Origin: Pseudomonadota bacterium
GTDB lineage: Bacteria; Verrucomicrobiota; Verrucomicrobiia; Limisphaerales; SXTU01
Reading direction: 5' to 3'
DNA: 47,220 bases
Assembly (NCBI GenBank): GCA_009922615.1
Contig: RFVF01000035.1
Location: forward strand, 1 to 47,220
In this document: in pieces, positions 15,555 through 25,124 of the stretch
Numbering within the stretch: position 1 is the stretch's first letter
How the letters are laid out: each line of letters opens with the position of its first letter
Translations under genes and position numbers: made by a program
The notes under the pieces: generated by a model
Told to the model about the DNA's origin: nothing
Database searches by the model: none
The model's input: the letters and a program-made list of their open reading frames with translations, nothing else

Positions 15555-16877
15555 ATGAGCAACTATCAACCCCGTTGGTGTAATTCGGCCGATCACAGCT
15601 ACTTCACTTCCCGCCGCAATTTCTTGCAAGTAGGCGCGCTGGGCACGCTCGGGCTGACGCTCGGCGATGTCTTCAAGGCGCAGGCTTACGACGCCTACCC
15701 GTCCAAGGAAGGCAAGGCCAAGAACGTCATCAACATTTACTTGCCCGGTGGCATGGCGCATCAGGAGTCCTTCGACCCGAAGATGTATGCGCCCATCGAG
15801 TATCGCGGCCCGCTCGGCACGGTGAAGACCAAGCTCGACGGCGTTTACTTCTCCGAGTTGATGAAGGAAACCGCCAAGGTCGCCGACAAGATCACGGTCG
15901 TCCGTTCGATGACCCACGGCGAGGCGGCCCACGAGCGCGGCACGCACAACATGATGACGGGCGTCCGCCCGAGCCCGGCGCTGGTTTATCCCAGCTTTGG
16001 TTCTGTGGTTTCGCACGAGCTTGGACCCCGCCAGAGCCTGCCCCCCTACGTCGCCATTCCGTCCGTCACCGCCAACGGTGGCACGGGCTACCTCGGTTCC
16101 GCTTATGCGCCCTTCAGCCTCGGTGCTGACCCGGCGAGCAGCGGATACAAGGTGCGCGACCTTACGTTGCCCAACGGCATTGATGACCAGCGCTTCGCCA
16201 CCCGCCGCTCGATGCGCGCCGCCGTGGACGAGCACTTCTCGAAGTTGGAAAAGACCGATGCCCTCGAGGGCATGGACACCTTCTACCAACGCGCTTACAG
16301 CCTGATCTCCTCGGAGAAGGCCCGCGAGGCGTTCGACATTGAGAAGGAATCCAGCAAGCTGCGCGACGAATACGGCCGCAACACCGCCGGTCAGCGCATG
16401 TTGCTCGCCCGCCGCTTGGTGGAGTCCGGCGTTCGCTTTGTCTCCATGACCTACGGCGGCTGGGATCATCACGACAACATCAAGCGTGCGATGGAGGGCC
16501 AGATGCCGAACTTCGATCAGGCATTCGCCCGCCTCATCCGTGACCTTGATGAGCGCGGCATGCTCGACAGCACCTTGGTGTTCGTCACCTCCGAGTTTGG
16601 TCGCACACCGAAGATCAATCAGACCGCTGGTCGCGATCACTGGCCCAAAGTCTTCTCCATCGTCATGGCGGGTGGCGGCGTCAAGCGCGGCTACATCCAC
16701 GGCTCGTCTGATGCGCAGGGCGCGGAGCCGGATAACGACCCGCTCACGGTCAGCAATTACTCGGCGACGATTTACAGCCTGATTGGCATTGATCCCGAGC
16801 GCCGCCTCATGTCGCCGGGCAGTCGCCCGCAGGCCATCGTCATTGACGGACACGTCGAGAAGGATCTGCTCGCCTGA
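15555..16877 (+). CDS. DUF1501 sulfatase-like exported protein
   Basis: 440 residues. A twin-arginine-like signal (SRRNFLQVGALGTLGLTLGD, residues 19-38) opens the protein. It then follows the DUF1501 pattern: KNVINIYLPGGMAHQESFDP, VRSMTHGEAAHERGTHNMMT, FVSMTYGGWDHHDNI and LVFVTSEFGRTPKINQTAGRDHW. DUF1501 proteins have an alkaline-phosphatase/sulfatase-like fold and are very abundant in Planctomycetes and Verrucomicrobia; their reaction is not established. It leads a run of four same-strand exported proteins, and a terminator-like hairpin follows at once. Confidence 0.92.
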   Translation: MSNYQPRWCNSADHSYFTSRRNFLQVGALGTLGLTLGDVFKAQAYDAYPSKEGKAKNVINIYLPGGMAHQESFDPKMYAPIEYRGPLGTVKTKLDGVYFSELMKETAKVADKITVVRSMTHGEAAHERGTHNMMTGVRPSPALVYPSFGSVVSHELGPRQSLPPYVAIPSVTANGGTGYLGSAYAPFSLGADPASSGYKVRDLTLPNGIDDQRFATRRSMRAAVDEHFSKLEKTDALEGMDTFYQRAYSLISSEKAREAFDIEKESSKLRDEYGRNTAGQRMLLARRLVESGVRFVSMTYGGWDHHDNIKRAMEGQMPNFDQAFARLIRDLDERGMLDSTLVFVTSEFGRTPKINQTAGRDHWPKVFSIVMAGGGVKRGYIHGSSDAQGAEPDNDPLTVSNYSATIYSLIGIDPERRLMSPGSRPQAIVIDGHVEKDLLA

Positions 16878-16913
16878 GGCGCGTGGGATTTCCGACGGCA
16901 ACTTGATTATTGG

Positions 16914-16949
16914 CGGGGCAATGTCCGGCAGACGGCATTGCCCCGTTCT
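16914..16949 (+). terminator. Terminator-like hairpin after the DUF1501 gene
   Basis: CGGGGCAATG (914-923 of 16 kb) pairs perfectly with CATTGCCCCG (936-945). An inner CCG/CGG stem extends it, and TTCTGTT follows. The T tract is weak, so it may be a partial terminator separating the DUF1501 gene from the PPC gene. Confidence 0.6.
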
Positions 16950-16969
16950 GTTGAAAACATGAAAAGCGG

Positions 16970-17064
16970 GAGCAGGATAGCGATTGGGATTACGAGCTGG
17001 AATCGAGTTTCCGCCCGTGTCTCGTCAGCCTGCTCTGAGTCCTGAACATAGTCTTGCTCTCTTT
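16970..17064. repeat. Degenerate word-like repeat before the PPC gene
   Basis: GAGCAGGATAGCGATTGGGA followed by TTACGAGC (left) and TCCTGAACATAGTCTTGCTC (right, ending near 17060) form a weak inverted pair of the same style as the GAGCAAGAG palindrome at 36.8 kb. The right arm overlaps the probable 5' leader of the next gene. Confidence 0.4.
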
Positions 17065-17068
17065 CCGA

Positions 17069-19444
17069 ATGAACATCCGTCCGCTCATCCTCGCCCTGGC
17101 TGCCGTCTCCGCCTTTACCGCCGGAGCGGTCGCGCCGTCTCTACAGAACACCACCCCCAACGGTCTCCAACGCGGCACCGAAGCTGAGTTGAAGTTCAAC
17201 GGAGCGCGGCTGGCTGATGCCGAGGAAGTGCTGTTCTACGAGCCGGGCGTGAAGGTGCTGGAGCTCAAGGAAGTGAAGGACAACTATGTCCTTGCCCGCG
17301 TGAAGCTCGATGCCGACTGCCCGCTGGGTGAGCACAAGATTCGCATCCGCACCAAGACCGGCGTCTCCGATTTCCGCACCTTCTTCGTCGGGCCGTTTGC
17401 ACAAGTCGATGAGAAGGAGCCGAATAACACGCCGGACAAGGCCCAGAAGGTTGCGATGAACACCACCATTTTGGGCACGATGAGCAATGAGGACGTGGAT
17501 TACTACCTCGTCGAGGCCAAGAAGGGCGAGCCCATCGCTGTTGAGGTCGAGGGTATGCGTCTGGGTCGCACGATGTTTGATCCCTACGTGGCCATCCTCG
17601 ACCGTCACGGCAAGGTGCTGGCCAAGGCCGATGACACGGCGCTGTTCATCCAAGACACCTACGCCACGGTCATCGCGCCGGCGGACGGCGAGTATTTGAT
17701 CGAGGTCCGCGAGACCAGTTATGGCGGCAGCGGCAACCCCTACCGTGTCCACATCGGTGGTTTCCCCCGGCCCAGCGCAGTCTTCCCGCCTGGCGGCAAG
17801 GCGGGCGAATCGCTCGAAGTCAAATTCATTGGCGATGCAGGCGGCAACCTCACGCAGACCTTCAGCCTCCCGCAGCCGAACCGGTTCAAGTATGGCGTGT
17901 TCGCCGAGCGTAAGGGCCTGACAGCTCCGTCTTACAACATGGTCCGCATTTCACCGTTCGGGAACGTGAACGAGAAGGAACCGAACGACGACGTGAAGAA
18001 CGCCACGACCTACACCGGCGCGCTTCCGGTGGCCTTCAACGGCATCATCGACAAGAAGGGTGACGCCGACTGGTTCCGCTTCACCGCGAAAAAGGGCGAA
18101 ACCTACGACATCAACGTCTATGCCCGCCGCATTCGTTCGCAGCTCGATACCGTGCTTGTGCTCGCCGATGCCGACGGCAAGACGATTACGAGCAATGATG
18201 ACTCCGGCGGCGCGGACAGCTATCTGCGTTACACGTTTCCGAAGGACGGCGAATACACTCTCAAGGTCACCGATCACCTCGGCTACGGAGGGCCGGATTG
18301 CACTTATCGCATCGAACTGACGCCGGTCCAGCCGGAGTTGAGCACGTTCATCGCCGACACGGCGCGTTACGATGCGCAGACCCGTAAATCTATCGTCGTC
18401 GCGCGGGGCAACCGCTTTGCTTCGCTGCAGAGCATCCGGCGCAAGGACCTGCCGAGCGAAGTGTCCGACTTGGAGTTCGCGATGGAGAACTTCCCGTCCG
18501 GCATCACGATGCACGCCAGCCCAATTCCCAAGGATCAGACCACCTGGCCGGTCGTGTTCGAGGCCCGCGCCGACGCGCCGGTGGCGGGCAAGCTGGCCAA
18601 CCTTGCGCTCCGCACTCCTGCGGACGCGAAGGTGCAGGTCAAGGGCGACACTTGGCAGAACTACGACCTCGTGCAAGATGGCAACAACGGGATCTACTAC
18701 CAGACGTGGACCGACAAGATCGCCGTCGCTGTGGTCGAGGAACTGCCCTTCAAGATCAATGTCGAGAGCCTGCGTGCTCCATTGGTTCAGAGCGGTTCGC
18801 TGGAAGTGAAAATCATCTGCGAACGCAAGGAGGGTTTCGATGAGCCGATCAAGGTCATCAACCTCTACAATCCGCCCGGCACCGGCAGCACGCCGGACAT
18901 CACCATTCCGAAGGGCGAGAAATCCGCCATCTACCAGCTCAACGCCAATGCCGGCGCGGCAACCAAGACGTGGAAGATCGCCTTCCTTGGTTCCGCTCCT
19001 GTCAATGGCGGCACGGCCTACGCGTCCACTGCCTTGACTGACCTGGAAGTCGCGCCCGCCTTTGTCAGCGGCAAAATCACGCAGACCAACACGATCATCG
19101 GCACGCCGGTGAAGTTGCTCTGCACGTTGGAACAGAAGACGCCGTTCGAGGGGCGTGCTGAGGTAAAGCTGATGGGCCTGCCGGCCGGGGCGACCGCCGA
19201 GCCCAAGTCCATCACCAAGGATGACAAGGAAATCGTGTTCGACGTGAACACGGCAACCAACGCCGTCAAGGGCATGCACCGCACGCTTTTCGTGGCCATG
19301 AATCTGAAGCTGAAAGGCCAGGACGTGACCCAGACTTTCGCCAGCAGCGGTGCCCTGCGTATCGACCCCACTCGCCAGCAACTGGCCGAAGCCAAGACCG
19401 AATCCAAGCCAGTGCAAAAAACGCCGACCAAGCCCGGCAAGTGA
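17069..19444 (+). CDS. Exported PPC-domain protein
   Basis: 791 residues from the ATG at 17069, with a Sec signal (MNIRPLILALAAVSAFTAGA). An Ig-like/IPT-like N-terminal strand region (about 25-110) follows. Two bacterial pre-peptidase C-terminal (PPC) domains, each opened by a KEPNN/KEPND motif, begin near residues 120 and 305 and contain the D-x-D-(Y/W)-(Y/F) strand (VDYYLVEAKKGE, DADWFRFTAKKGE). The rest is beta-sandwich-like with no catalytic motif. In Planctomycetes and Verrucomicrobia such proteins accompany DUF1501 and DUF1549/DUF1553 proteins, as here. The gene is followed 25 nt later by that partner. An extracytoplasmic binding role is inferred. Confidence 0.88.
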   Translation: MNIRPLILALAAVSAFTAGAVAPSLQNTTPNGLQRGTEAELKFNGARLADAEEVLFYEPGVKVLELKEVKDNYVLARVKLDADCPLGEHKIRIRTKTGVSDFRTFFVGPFAQVDEKEPNNTPDKAQKVAMNTTILGTMSNEDVDYYLVEAKKGEPIAVEVEGMRLGRTMFDPYVAILDRHGKVLAKADDTALFIQDTYATVIAPADGEYLIEVRETSYGGSGNPYRVHIGGFPRPSAVFPPGGKAGESLEVKFIGDAGGNLTQTFSLPQPNRFKYGVFAERKGLTAPSYNMVRISPFGNVNEKEPNDDVKNATTYTGALPVAFNGIIDKKGDADWFRFTAKKGETYDINVYARRIRSQLDTVLVLADADGKTITSNDDSGGADSYLRYTFPKDGEYTLKVTDHLGYGGPDCTYRIELTPVQPELSTFIADTARYDAQTRKSIVVARGNRFASLQSIRRKDLPSEVSDLEFAMENFPSGITMHASPIPKDQTTWPVVFEARADAPVAGKLANLALRTPADAKVQVKGDTWQNYDLVQDGNNGIYYQTWTDKIAVAVVEELPFKINVESLRAPLVQSGSLEVKIICERKEGFDEPIKVINLYNPPGTGSTPDITIPKGEKSAIYQLNANAGAATKTWKIAFLGSAPVNGGTAYASTALTDLEVAPAFVSGKITQTNTIIGTPVKLLCTLEQKTPFEGRAEVKLMGLPAGATAEPKSITKDDKEIVFDVNTATNAVKGMHRTLFVAMNLKLKGQDVTQTFASSGALRIDPTRQQLAEAKTESKPVQKTPTKPGK

Positions 19445-19469
19445 ACCGACCTTTGATTTCCTATTCCCC

Positions 19470-21899
19470 ATGAGAAACCTACTCACTGTCCTATCGCTGG
19501 CGCTTCCGCTCGCCGCGTTCGCCGCTCCGACCTTGGTCGATGTCCGCGTTTATCCGCCGGACATCAACCTGTCCTCAAAGATCGATTTCCAGACCGTCGT
19601 GGTGCAGGCCGTTTACTCCGACAGCACCACGCGTGATGTGACCGGCCAGGCGCAATTCGCGCTTGCGGACAAGACCTTCGCGCGGCTCGACAAAGCCGCC
19701 GTTTACCCGGTCGCTGATGGTGCGACGGAGTTGCAGGTGAAGTTCGAGGGGAAGTCGCTCACCCTTCCGGTCAAGGTGACCAAGTCCACCTTCACCCCGG
19801 AGATCAGCTTTACGCTCGATGTCATGCCGGTGTTCAGCAAGGCCGGTTGCAACGTCGGATCCTGCCACGGGTCGGCGCGCGGCAAAGACGGCTTCCACCT
19901 CTCCCTTTTCGGCTACGATCCCGAGGGCGACTACGGCAAGATCACCCGCCAGATGCTGGGTCGGCGCATCAATCTAGCCCTGCCCGAGGACAGCCTCATG
20001 CTCACCAAAGCCATCGGGGCCGTGCAGCACACCGGCGGCAAATCCTTCGAGAAGACGGACGAGTTGTATCAGACCGTGCTGAAGTGGATCGAGGCCGGCG
20101 CGCCGCAGGACCCCAAGGACATCGCGACTGTCACGGGCATCGAGATTTTTCCGAAGCAAGCAGTGCTTGAAGGTCCCGGAGCGGCCCAGCAATTCACCGT
20201 CCGCGCGAAATACTCCGACGGCACCGATCGCGATGTGACCCGCACTGCTCACTACGTCAGCAACAACGACGTAAGCGCCAAGGTCACCAAGTCCGGCCTC
20301 GTCACGGCGGATAAGCGCGGCGAGGCCTTCGTCATGGCCCGGTTCGACGCCTTCACCGTGGGGGCGCAGATTTTGGCGATTCCCAAGGACCCGACCTTCA
20401 CGTTCCCGCAGGTTGCCGAGCACAATTACATCGACACGCTGGTCCACACCAAGTTGAAGAAAATCCGCATCACGCCCAGCGAGGTGGCGGATGACGCGAC
20501 CTTCTTACGCCGCGTGACGCTCGACATCACCGGCACGATGCCGACGCCCGAGGATGTGCGCTCTTTCCTGGCCGACAAGGATGCGAAGAAGCGCGAAAAG
20601 AAGGTGGACGAACTGCTGGAGCGTCCGGAGTTCACCGAGCTGTGGGTGATGAAGTTTGCCGAGCTGCTCCAGATCCGCACGGACAACAACCAGTTCCAAT
20701 ACAAGTCCGCGCTGCAATACTACGATTGGCTCAAAGATCAGTTCGCCCGCAACGTGCCGATTGACAAGCTTACGCAGGATCTCCTCACGGCCAAGGGGGG
20801 CACCTTCGCCAATCCGGCCGCGAACTTTTACAAGGTCGAAACCGACCCGCTGAAACTCACCGAAAACGTCGCTCAGGTTTTCATGGGCATGCGTCTCCAG
20901 TGCGCCCAGTGCCACAATCATCCGTTCGACCGCTGGACGATGAATGATTACTACGGGTTCGCTGCGTTCTTCGCGCAGGTTGGCCGCAAGACGGGCGAGG
21001 ATCAGCGGGAGACAGTTGTTTTCAACCGCGCGAGCGGCGGCGTTCGTCACCCGGTTGGCAACCGCGACGTGGCTCCGAAGTTCCTCGGCTTCGAGGGGGG
21101 CAAGAACGAGGAGGGGCAGGATCGCCGCGAGGTGATGGCCAAGTGGCTTGCCTCGCCCCAGAACCCGTTCTTCGCCCGCAACCTTGCCAACATCGTGTGG
21201 GCGCACTTTTTCGGCCAGGGCATCGTCGATCCCGTGGACGACGTGCGCATCAGCAATCCGGCATCGAACCCCGAGTTGTTGGAGGAGTTGGGCAAGCGCT
21301 TCACTGAATCCAACTACAACTTCAAGAAGCTCGTGCGCGACATCTGCGCCAGCCGCACCTACCAGCTCACACCCAAGTCCAACGCGACGAACGCCGAGGA
21401 CACGCGCAACTTCGCCAAGGGCTCGATCCGCCGCCTGCGCGCCGAGGTGTTGCTCGACGCGATCACGCAGGTGACGGCGACGAAGAACAAGTTCCGCGGC
21501 CTGCCCGAAGGTTCCCGCGCCGTCGAGATTGTAGATGGCCGCACCACGACTTACTTCCTCACCACCTTCGGCCGCGCCAGCCGTGACACCGTCTGCGCGT
21601 GCGAAGTGAAGATGGAGCCGAATCTCTCACAGGCGTTGCACCTCCTCAACGGCGACACTGTCAACTCGAAGATTCAAGCCGGTGGACTCGTGAACGCTTT
21701 GACCAAGGAGGGCAAGACGCCTGAGCAGATCATCGAGGAGTTCTATTGGCGCGCGTTGTCCCGCCCGCCCACGCAGACCGAGCAAACCAAGCTCGTCGCC
21801 TTTGTTGCCGACGCCAAGACTCCCGCCGAAAAGACCACGGTGTTGAACGACCTCTTCTGGGCCGTGTTGAACTCGAAGGAATTCATCTTCAACCACTGA
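19470..21899 (+). CDS. DUF1549/DUF1553 cytochrome-associated exported protein
   Basis: 809 residues from the ATG at 19470 with a Sec signal (LLTVLSLALPLAAFAAP). It has a Big_2-like domain (about 20-105), then GCNVGSCHG (C127, C132, H133; the heme-like C-x4-C-H seen in this family), a second Big_2-like domain (about 215-300), a DUF1549 region (YIDTLVHTKLKKI to LQCAQCHNHPFDRW) and DUF1553 (DRREVMAKWLASPQNPFFAR to the end). The CAQCH is a standard CxxCH heme site. These proteins are linked to extracellular electron transfer or sugar oxidation in the PVC bacteria, but no reaction is proven. Its neighbours on both sides are exported and on the same strand. Confidence 0.93.
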   Translation: MRNLLTVLSLALPLAAFAAPTLVDVRVYPPDINLSSKIDFQTVVVQAVYSDSTTRDVTGQAQFALADKTFARLDKAAVYPVADGATELQVKFEGKSLTLPVKVTKSTFTPEISFTLDVMPVFSKAGCNVGSCHGSARGKDGFHLSLFGYDPEGDYGKITRQMLGRRINLALPEDSLMLTKAIGAVQHTGGKSFEKTDELYQTVLKWIEAGAPQDPKDIATVTGIEIFPKQAVLEGPGAAQQFTVRAKYSDGTDRDVTRTAHYVSNNDVSAKVTKSGLVTADKRGEAFVMARFDAFTVGAQILAIPKDPTFTFPQVAEHNYIDTLVHTKLKKIRITPSEVADDATFLRRVTLDITGTMPTPEDVRSFLADKDAKKREKKVDELLERPEFTELWVMKFAELLQIRTDNNQFQYKSALQYYDWLKDQFARNVPIDKLTQDLLTAKGGTFANPAANFYKVETDPLKLTENVAQVFMGMRLQCAQCHNHPFDRWTMNDYYGFAAFFAQVGRKTGEDQRETVVFNRASGGVRHPVGNRDVAPKFLGFEGGKNEEGQDRREVMAKWLASPQNPFFARNLANIVWAHFFGQGIVDPVDDVRISNPASNPELLEELGKRFTESNYNFKKLVRDICASRTYQLTPKSNATNAEDTRNFAKGSIRRLRAEVLLDAITQVTATKNKFRGLPEGSRAVEIVDGRTTTYFLTTFGRASRDTVCACEVKMEPNLSQALHLLNGDTVNSKIQAGGLVNALTKEGKTPEQIIEEFYWRALSRPPTQTEQTKLVAFVADAKTPAEKTTVLNDLFWAVLNSKEFIFNH

Positions 21900-21993
21900 C
21901 CGCCAGTCAGTAGTCGGAAGGGTCACGATCAAGATAACGATTATGAGCAAGACGCCTCTTAATCTCATTCTTTCTCTTACGCATCATCCCGCT

Positions 21994-24003
21994 ATGAACA
22001 CGCCGAAACTCTTCCTCGCTGCCGCCGCGTTCGTTTTCACCGCGGGCACCGCTTCCGCGCAAAAGGTCACCTTCGATGAGCACATCCTCCCGCTCTTCAA
22101 GAACCAGTGCCTCAAGTGCCACAACCCCGAGAAACCGAAGGCTGATCTCGACCTCTCGACCTTCAGTGCCACGATGAAGGGCGGTAGTTCCGGCCTGATC
22201 GTCACGGGGGGGGACCCTGACGGGTCCTCGCTTTACAAGGTCGTCACGCACTCCGCCGAGCCGACGATGCCGCCCAAGAGCAAGCTCGCCGACAAGGAGA
22301 TCGAGCTGATTAAGAAGTGGATCGCCGGTGGTGTTCTCGAAAATTCCGGTAGCAAGGCCATCGTCTCCAATCGCCCGAAGGTTGACCTCAGCCTCACCGC
22401 CGCCTCATTTGGCAAGCCCGAGGGTGCGCCGCCCATGCCGGGTGATTTGCTGCTGGAGCCAGTCCTCCGCACCATCCGCACCAGCGCAAGCACCGCACTG
22501 GCAACCAGCCCATGGGCTCCGCTTGTCGCGCTTGGTGGGCAGAAACAGGTCTTTCTTTACAACACTGACACGCTGCAACTCGCCGGGGTGTTTCCTTTCC
22601 CCGAAGGTTATCCGCACGACGTGAAGTTCAGCCGCAACGGCAAGCTGCTCCTCGCGGGCGGCGGACGGGGCGCAAACAAAGGCGTCGTTGCCGTGTGGGA
22701 CATCGTCACCGGCGAACGCATCATCACGGCGGGTGACGAGCTGGACGTCGCGCTCGCGGCGGACATTTCCTCAAACCAGAAGTGGATCGCTCTTGGCGGA
22801 CCGGACCGGCTCGTGAAGATATATTCCACTGCCTCGGGCGAGCAATTGCACAAGATGAAGAAACACACGGACTGGGTCATGGCGGCCGAGTTCAACCACA
22901 CCAGCACCTACCTCGCGACCGGCGACCGCAACGGCGGCGTGGTTGTCTGGGATGCCGAGGCGGGTCAGGAAGTGCAGACCTTCACCGGCCATCGCGGGGC
23001 CATCACCTCGCTCGCTTGGCGCACGCCGGACCTGCTCGTCTCAGCGAGCGAGGACGGCTCCGTGAAGACATGGAGCGTCAAGGAAGGTGCGCAGGCCAAG
23101 ACCGTGGCCGCCCACAGCAGCACCGTCAGCGTCCGCCTCACGGTGGACGGCCTCATGGTCACGGCCGGCCGCGACAAGACGATCACGACTTGGGACAAGG
23201 AAGGCAACAAGGGCAAGACCTTCACCATCACGAACGACCTGCCGGTTCGCGCGACGCTCTCGCACGAGGGCAAGCGCGTCATCGCCACCGACTGGACCGG
23301 TCGCGTTTATGTCTGGGACACCGCTGACGGCCGCGAGCTTTCCGGGATTTCCCTCAACCCGCCCACCATCGCCGAGCAGCAACAGCAGGTGGCCAAGCGC
23401 ATCGTCGACTTGGAGGCGGACCTGCCCAAGTTGCAGGCCAAGCTCGCCGAGGCCACCGCCGCCACGATCAAGGCCAAGGCCGATGTCGAGGCCGCGAAGG
23501 ACGCCAACGCCAAGCGCCCGCTCAATCTCGCCGCCGAGGTTGCCGCCAAGAAACAGGACGAGGCCAAGGCCGCCTTCGAGAACGCCGAGTCCGAATTGAA
23601 GATCGCGAAATCCAGCGTGGAGCGACTCAAACTCGGTGCGTTTTACGCGCAGGTCTGGAAGGCGAAAGGCGACTTCGCCGCGCACAAGGATGAACAGAAG
23701 CGTTTGCTCGCCGAGGCGGAGTCCGCGAAGGGCGCACTCAAGCAAGCTGAGGACGACATCAAGGCCGCGAAGAAGGTCAAGACCACCACCAAGGAAGAGA
23801 AGGAAAAGATCGCCAAGCGCATCAAGGATCTGGAGAAGACCATCTCCGAGAACAAGAAGCTCGCCTCCGACTCCAAGGCGGCCGCAGAAAAGATGACCAA
23901 GCCGCTCACCGCCGAGGAGAAGAAACTCCAGGCCTTGACCGCCGACTATCAGAAGCTCAAGGCCGCCTCGACCGGAATTCCGGTCAAGTCCGCCAAGCTC
24001 TGA
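21994..24003 (+). CDS. Cytochrome c-WD40 exported protein with coiled-coil tail
   Basis: 669 residues from the ATG at 21994 with a Sec signal (LFLAAAAFVFTAGTASA). A Planctomycete-type cytochrome domain carries CLKCH (C39-x-x-C42-H43), with an axial-type Met in AEPTMPPKSKL. A WD40 propeller follows, with WD-like strands at about 205-460 (GVVAVWDIVTGE, GVVVWDAEAGQ, VYVWDTADGRE). Then comes a long Ala/Lys/Glu-rich coiled coil (about 465-660; QQQQVAKRIVDLEADLPKLQ, EEKEKIAKRIKDLEKTISEN). The mixture is characteristic of PVC bacteria. The upstream frame from 21943 is within a repeat-like leader (AAGATAACGATTATGAGC) and is not used. It ends the four-gene run and is convergent with the DUF1080 gene. 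Confidence 0.9.
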   Translation: MNTPKLFLAAAAFVFTAGTASAQKVTFDEHILPLFKNQCLKCHNPEKPKADLDLSTFSATMKGGSSGLIVTGGDPDGSSLYKVVTHSAEPTMPPKSKLADKEIELIKKWIAGGVLENSGSKAIVSNRPKVDLSLTAASFGKPEGAPPMPGDLLLEPVLRTIRTSASTALATSPWAPLVALGGQKQVFLYNTDTLQLAGVFPFPEGYPHDVKFSRNGKLLLAGGGRGANKGVVAVWDIVTGERIITAGDELDVALAADISSNQKWIALGGPDRLVKIYSTASGEQLHKMKKHTDWVMAAEFNHTSTYLATGDRNGGVVVWDAEAGQEVQTFTGHRGAITSLAWRTPDLLVSASEDGSVKTWSVKEGAQAKTVAAHSSTVSVRLTVDGLMVTAGRDKTITTWDKEGNKGKTFTITNDLPVRATLSHEGKRVIATDWTGRVYVWDTADGRELSGISLNPPTIAEQQQQVAKRIVDLEADLPKLQAKLAEATAATIKAKADVEAAKDANAKRPLNLAAEVAAKKQDEAKAAFENAESELKIAKSSVERLKLGAFYAQVWKAKGDFAAHKDEQKRLLAEAESAKGALKQAEDDIKAAKKVKTTTKEEKEKIAKRIKDLEKTISENKKLASDSKAAAEKMTKPLTAEEKKLQALTADYQKLKAASTGIPVKSAKL

Positions 24004-24040
24004 AGCTGGGCGTGGCCCTTCGCGTCGGCCCCGGCCTTAC

Positions 24041-25021
24041 TTACTTCGTCGGCACCCACCAGATGTTCCGGTAGAAGATCGGGTTGCCGTGGTCCTGAAG
24101 CTGGATCGGTCCCGGAGTCGGTCCCTCTTTCAAACCCGCCGCCGTGGTGGCGCTGTTCACCGGCGCGTGATCGTGGATGAGCACTCCGTTGTGCTTCACG
24201 GTCAGGGTCGCATCCTTGGTCTTTTTCCCCTCGGCATCCCACTGTGCCTCGGTGAACTCGATGTCGTAGGTCTGCCACACCAGCGGCGGCAGGCACATGT
24301 TCACGAAGGGTTTGTGCTTCGTGTAAATTCCCCCGCACTCGTTGTTCTCACCCTTCAGGCCGAAGCTGTCGAGCACCTGCACTTCGTAGCGGTCCTGAAG
24401 ATAAACTCCGGAGTTCGCGCGGTCCTGGCCGCGGCCGAGCGGCTTGAAGGGCAGGAAGAACTCGATGTGCAACGTGCCGCTCTTGATGAGTTCCTTGGAC
24501 TTTGTGCCGCAGCGGAGCAATTTGCGGTCATCCATCTTGCCGTTTTGCCATGCGTCGGGGCTGGAGCCGTCGAAGAGGACGAGGGCACCAGCTGGAGGCA
24601 TGGCAAGCAGCGTCGGGCTTTGGCGAAAAACTTTGATCAGCTTGAAAGCTTTGCCTGCCGCGTCCGTGCCGGTGAGCAAGCCGCCCGCTGCTTCACCCGC
24701 GGGTTTTCCGTCGCCGCCCTTGAAGACGGCCTTAGCGCCGTCGAGCACGCCTTCGATCTCGGTCTTTGCCGACTTGTCCCACCCGGCGCCGGGCAGGCCG
24801 CCTTGGTGCAGGACGAGACGGAACTTGCTGTCGCCCAGCGCGATGATCTGCGCGCCCAAGCCAGCGTCGGCGTATTCCCCTTGCAATTCAAAATCAGGCC
24901 CGGCCGCGCGGGCTTCGGCCTCGGTGAGGTAGGCGGGTGGTCGTGGCTTCGAGGCCTCGGCGGCGGGGAGCGTGGACACGGTGAGGGTGAAGGCGGCGAC
25001 GAATAGGATGGCGAACTTCAT
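24041..25021 (-). CDS. DUF1080 (3-keto-disaccharide hydrolase-like) exported protein
   Basis: 326 residues from the ATG at 25021 with a Sec signal (FAILFVAAFTLTVSTLPAAE). The C-terminal DUF1080 lectin/laminarinase-like domain shows GTLHIEFFLPFKP, ANSGVYLQDRYEVQVLDSFG, then WQTYDIEFTEAQWD and GPIQLQDHGNPIFYRNIWW. Some members hydrolyse 3-keto-glycosides; most are uncharacterised. Residues 30-140 (AYLTEAEARAAGPDFELQGE) form a separate domain common in the same phyla. It is convergent with the cytochrome-WD40 gene and divergent from the beta-helix gene across about 100 nt. Confidence 0.9.
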   Translation of the reverse strand: MKFAILFVAAFTLTVSTLPAAEASKPRPPAYLTEAEARAAGPDFELQGEYADAGLGAQIIALGDSKFRLVLHQGGLPGAGWDKSAKTEIEGVLDGAKAVFKGGDGKPAGEAAGGLLTGTDAAGKAFKLIKVFRQSPTLLAMPPAGALVLFDGSSPDAWQNGKMDDRKLLRCGTKSKELIKSGTLHIEFFLPFKPLGRGQDRANSGVYLQDRYEVQVLDSFGLKGENNECGGIYTKHKPFVNMCLPPLVWQTYDIEFTEAQWDAEGKKTKDATLTVKHNGVLIHDHAPVNSATTAAGLKEGPTPGPIQLQDHGNPIFYRNIWWVPTK

Positions 25022-25124
25022 GCGGCCCAACTGACGCGCGGTGCGGCGGGCGCATTCGCGCAAGCGGGGCTGCGGGATCGCCCGAGGGTAGGGGAAGGGG
25101 CTTCTCCCGATTGCGTCCGGTGCG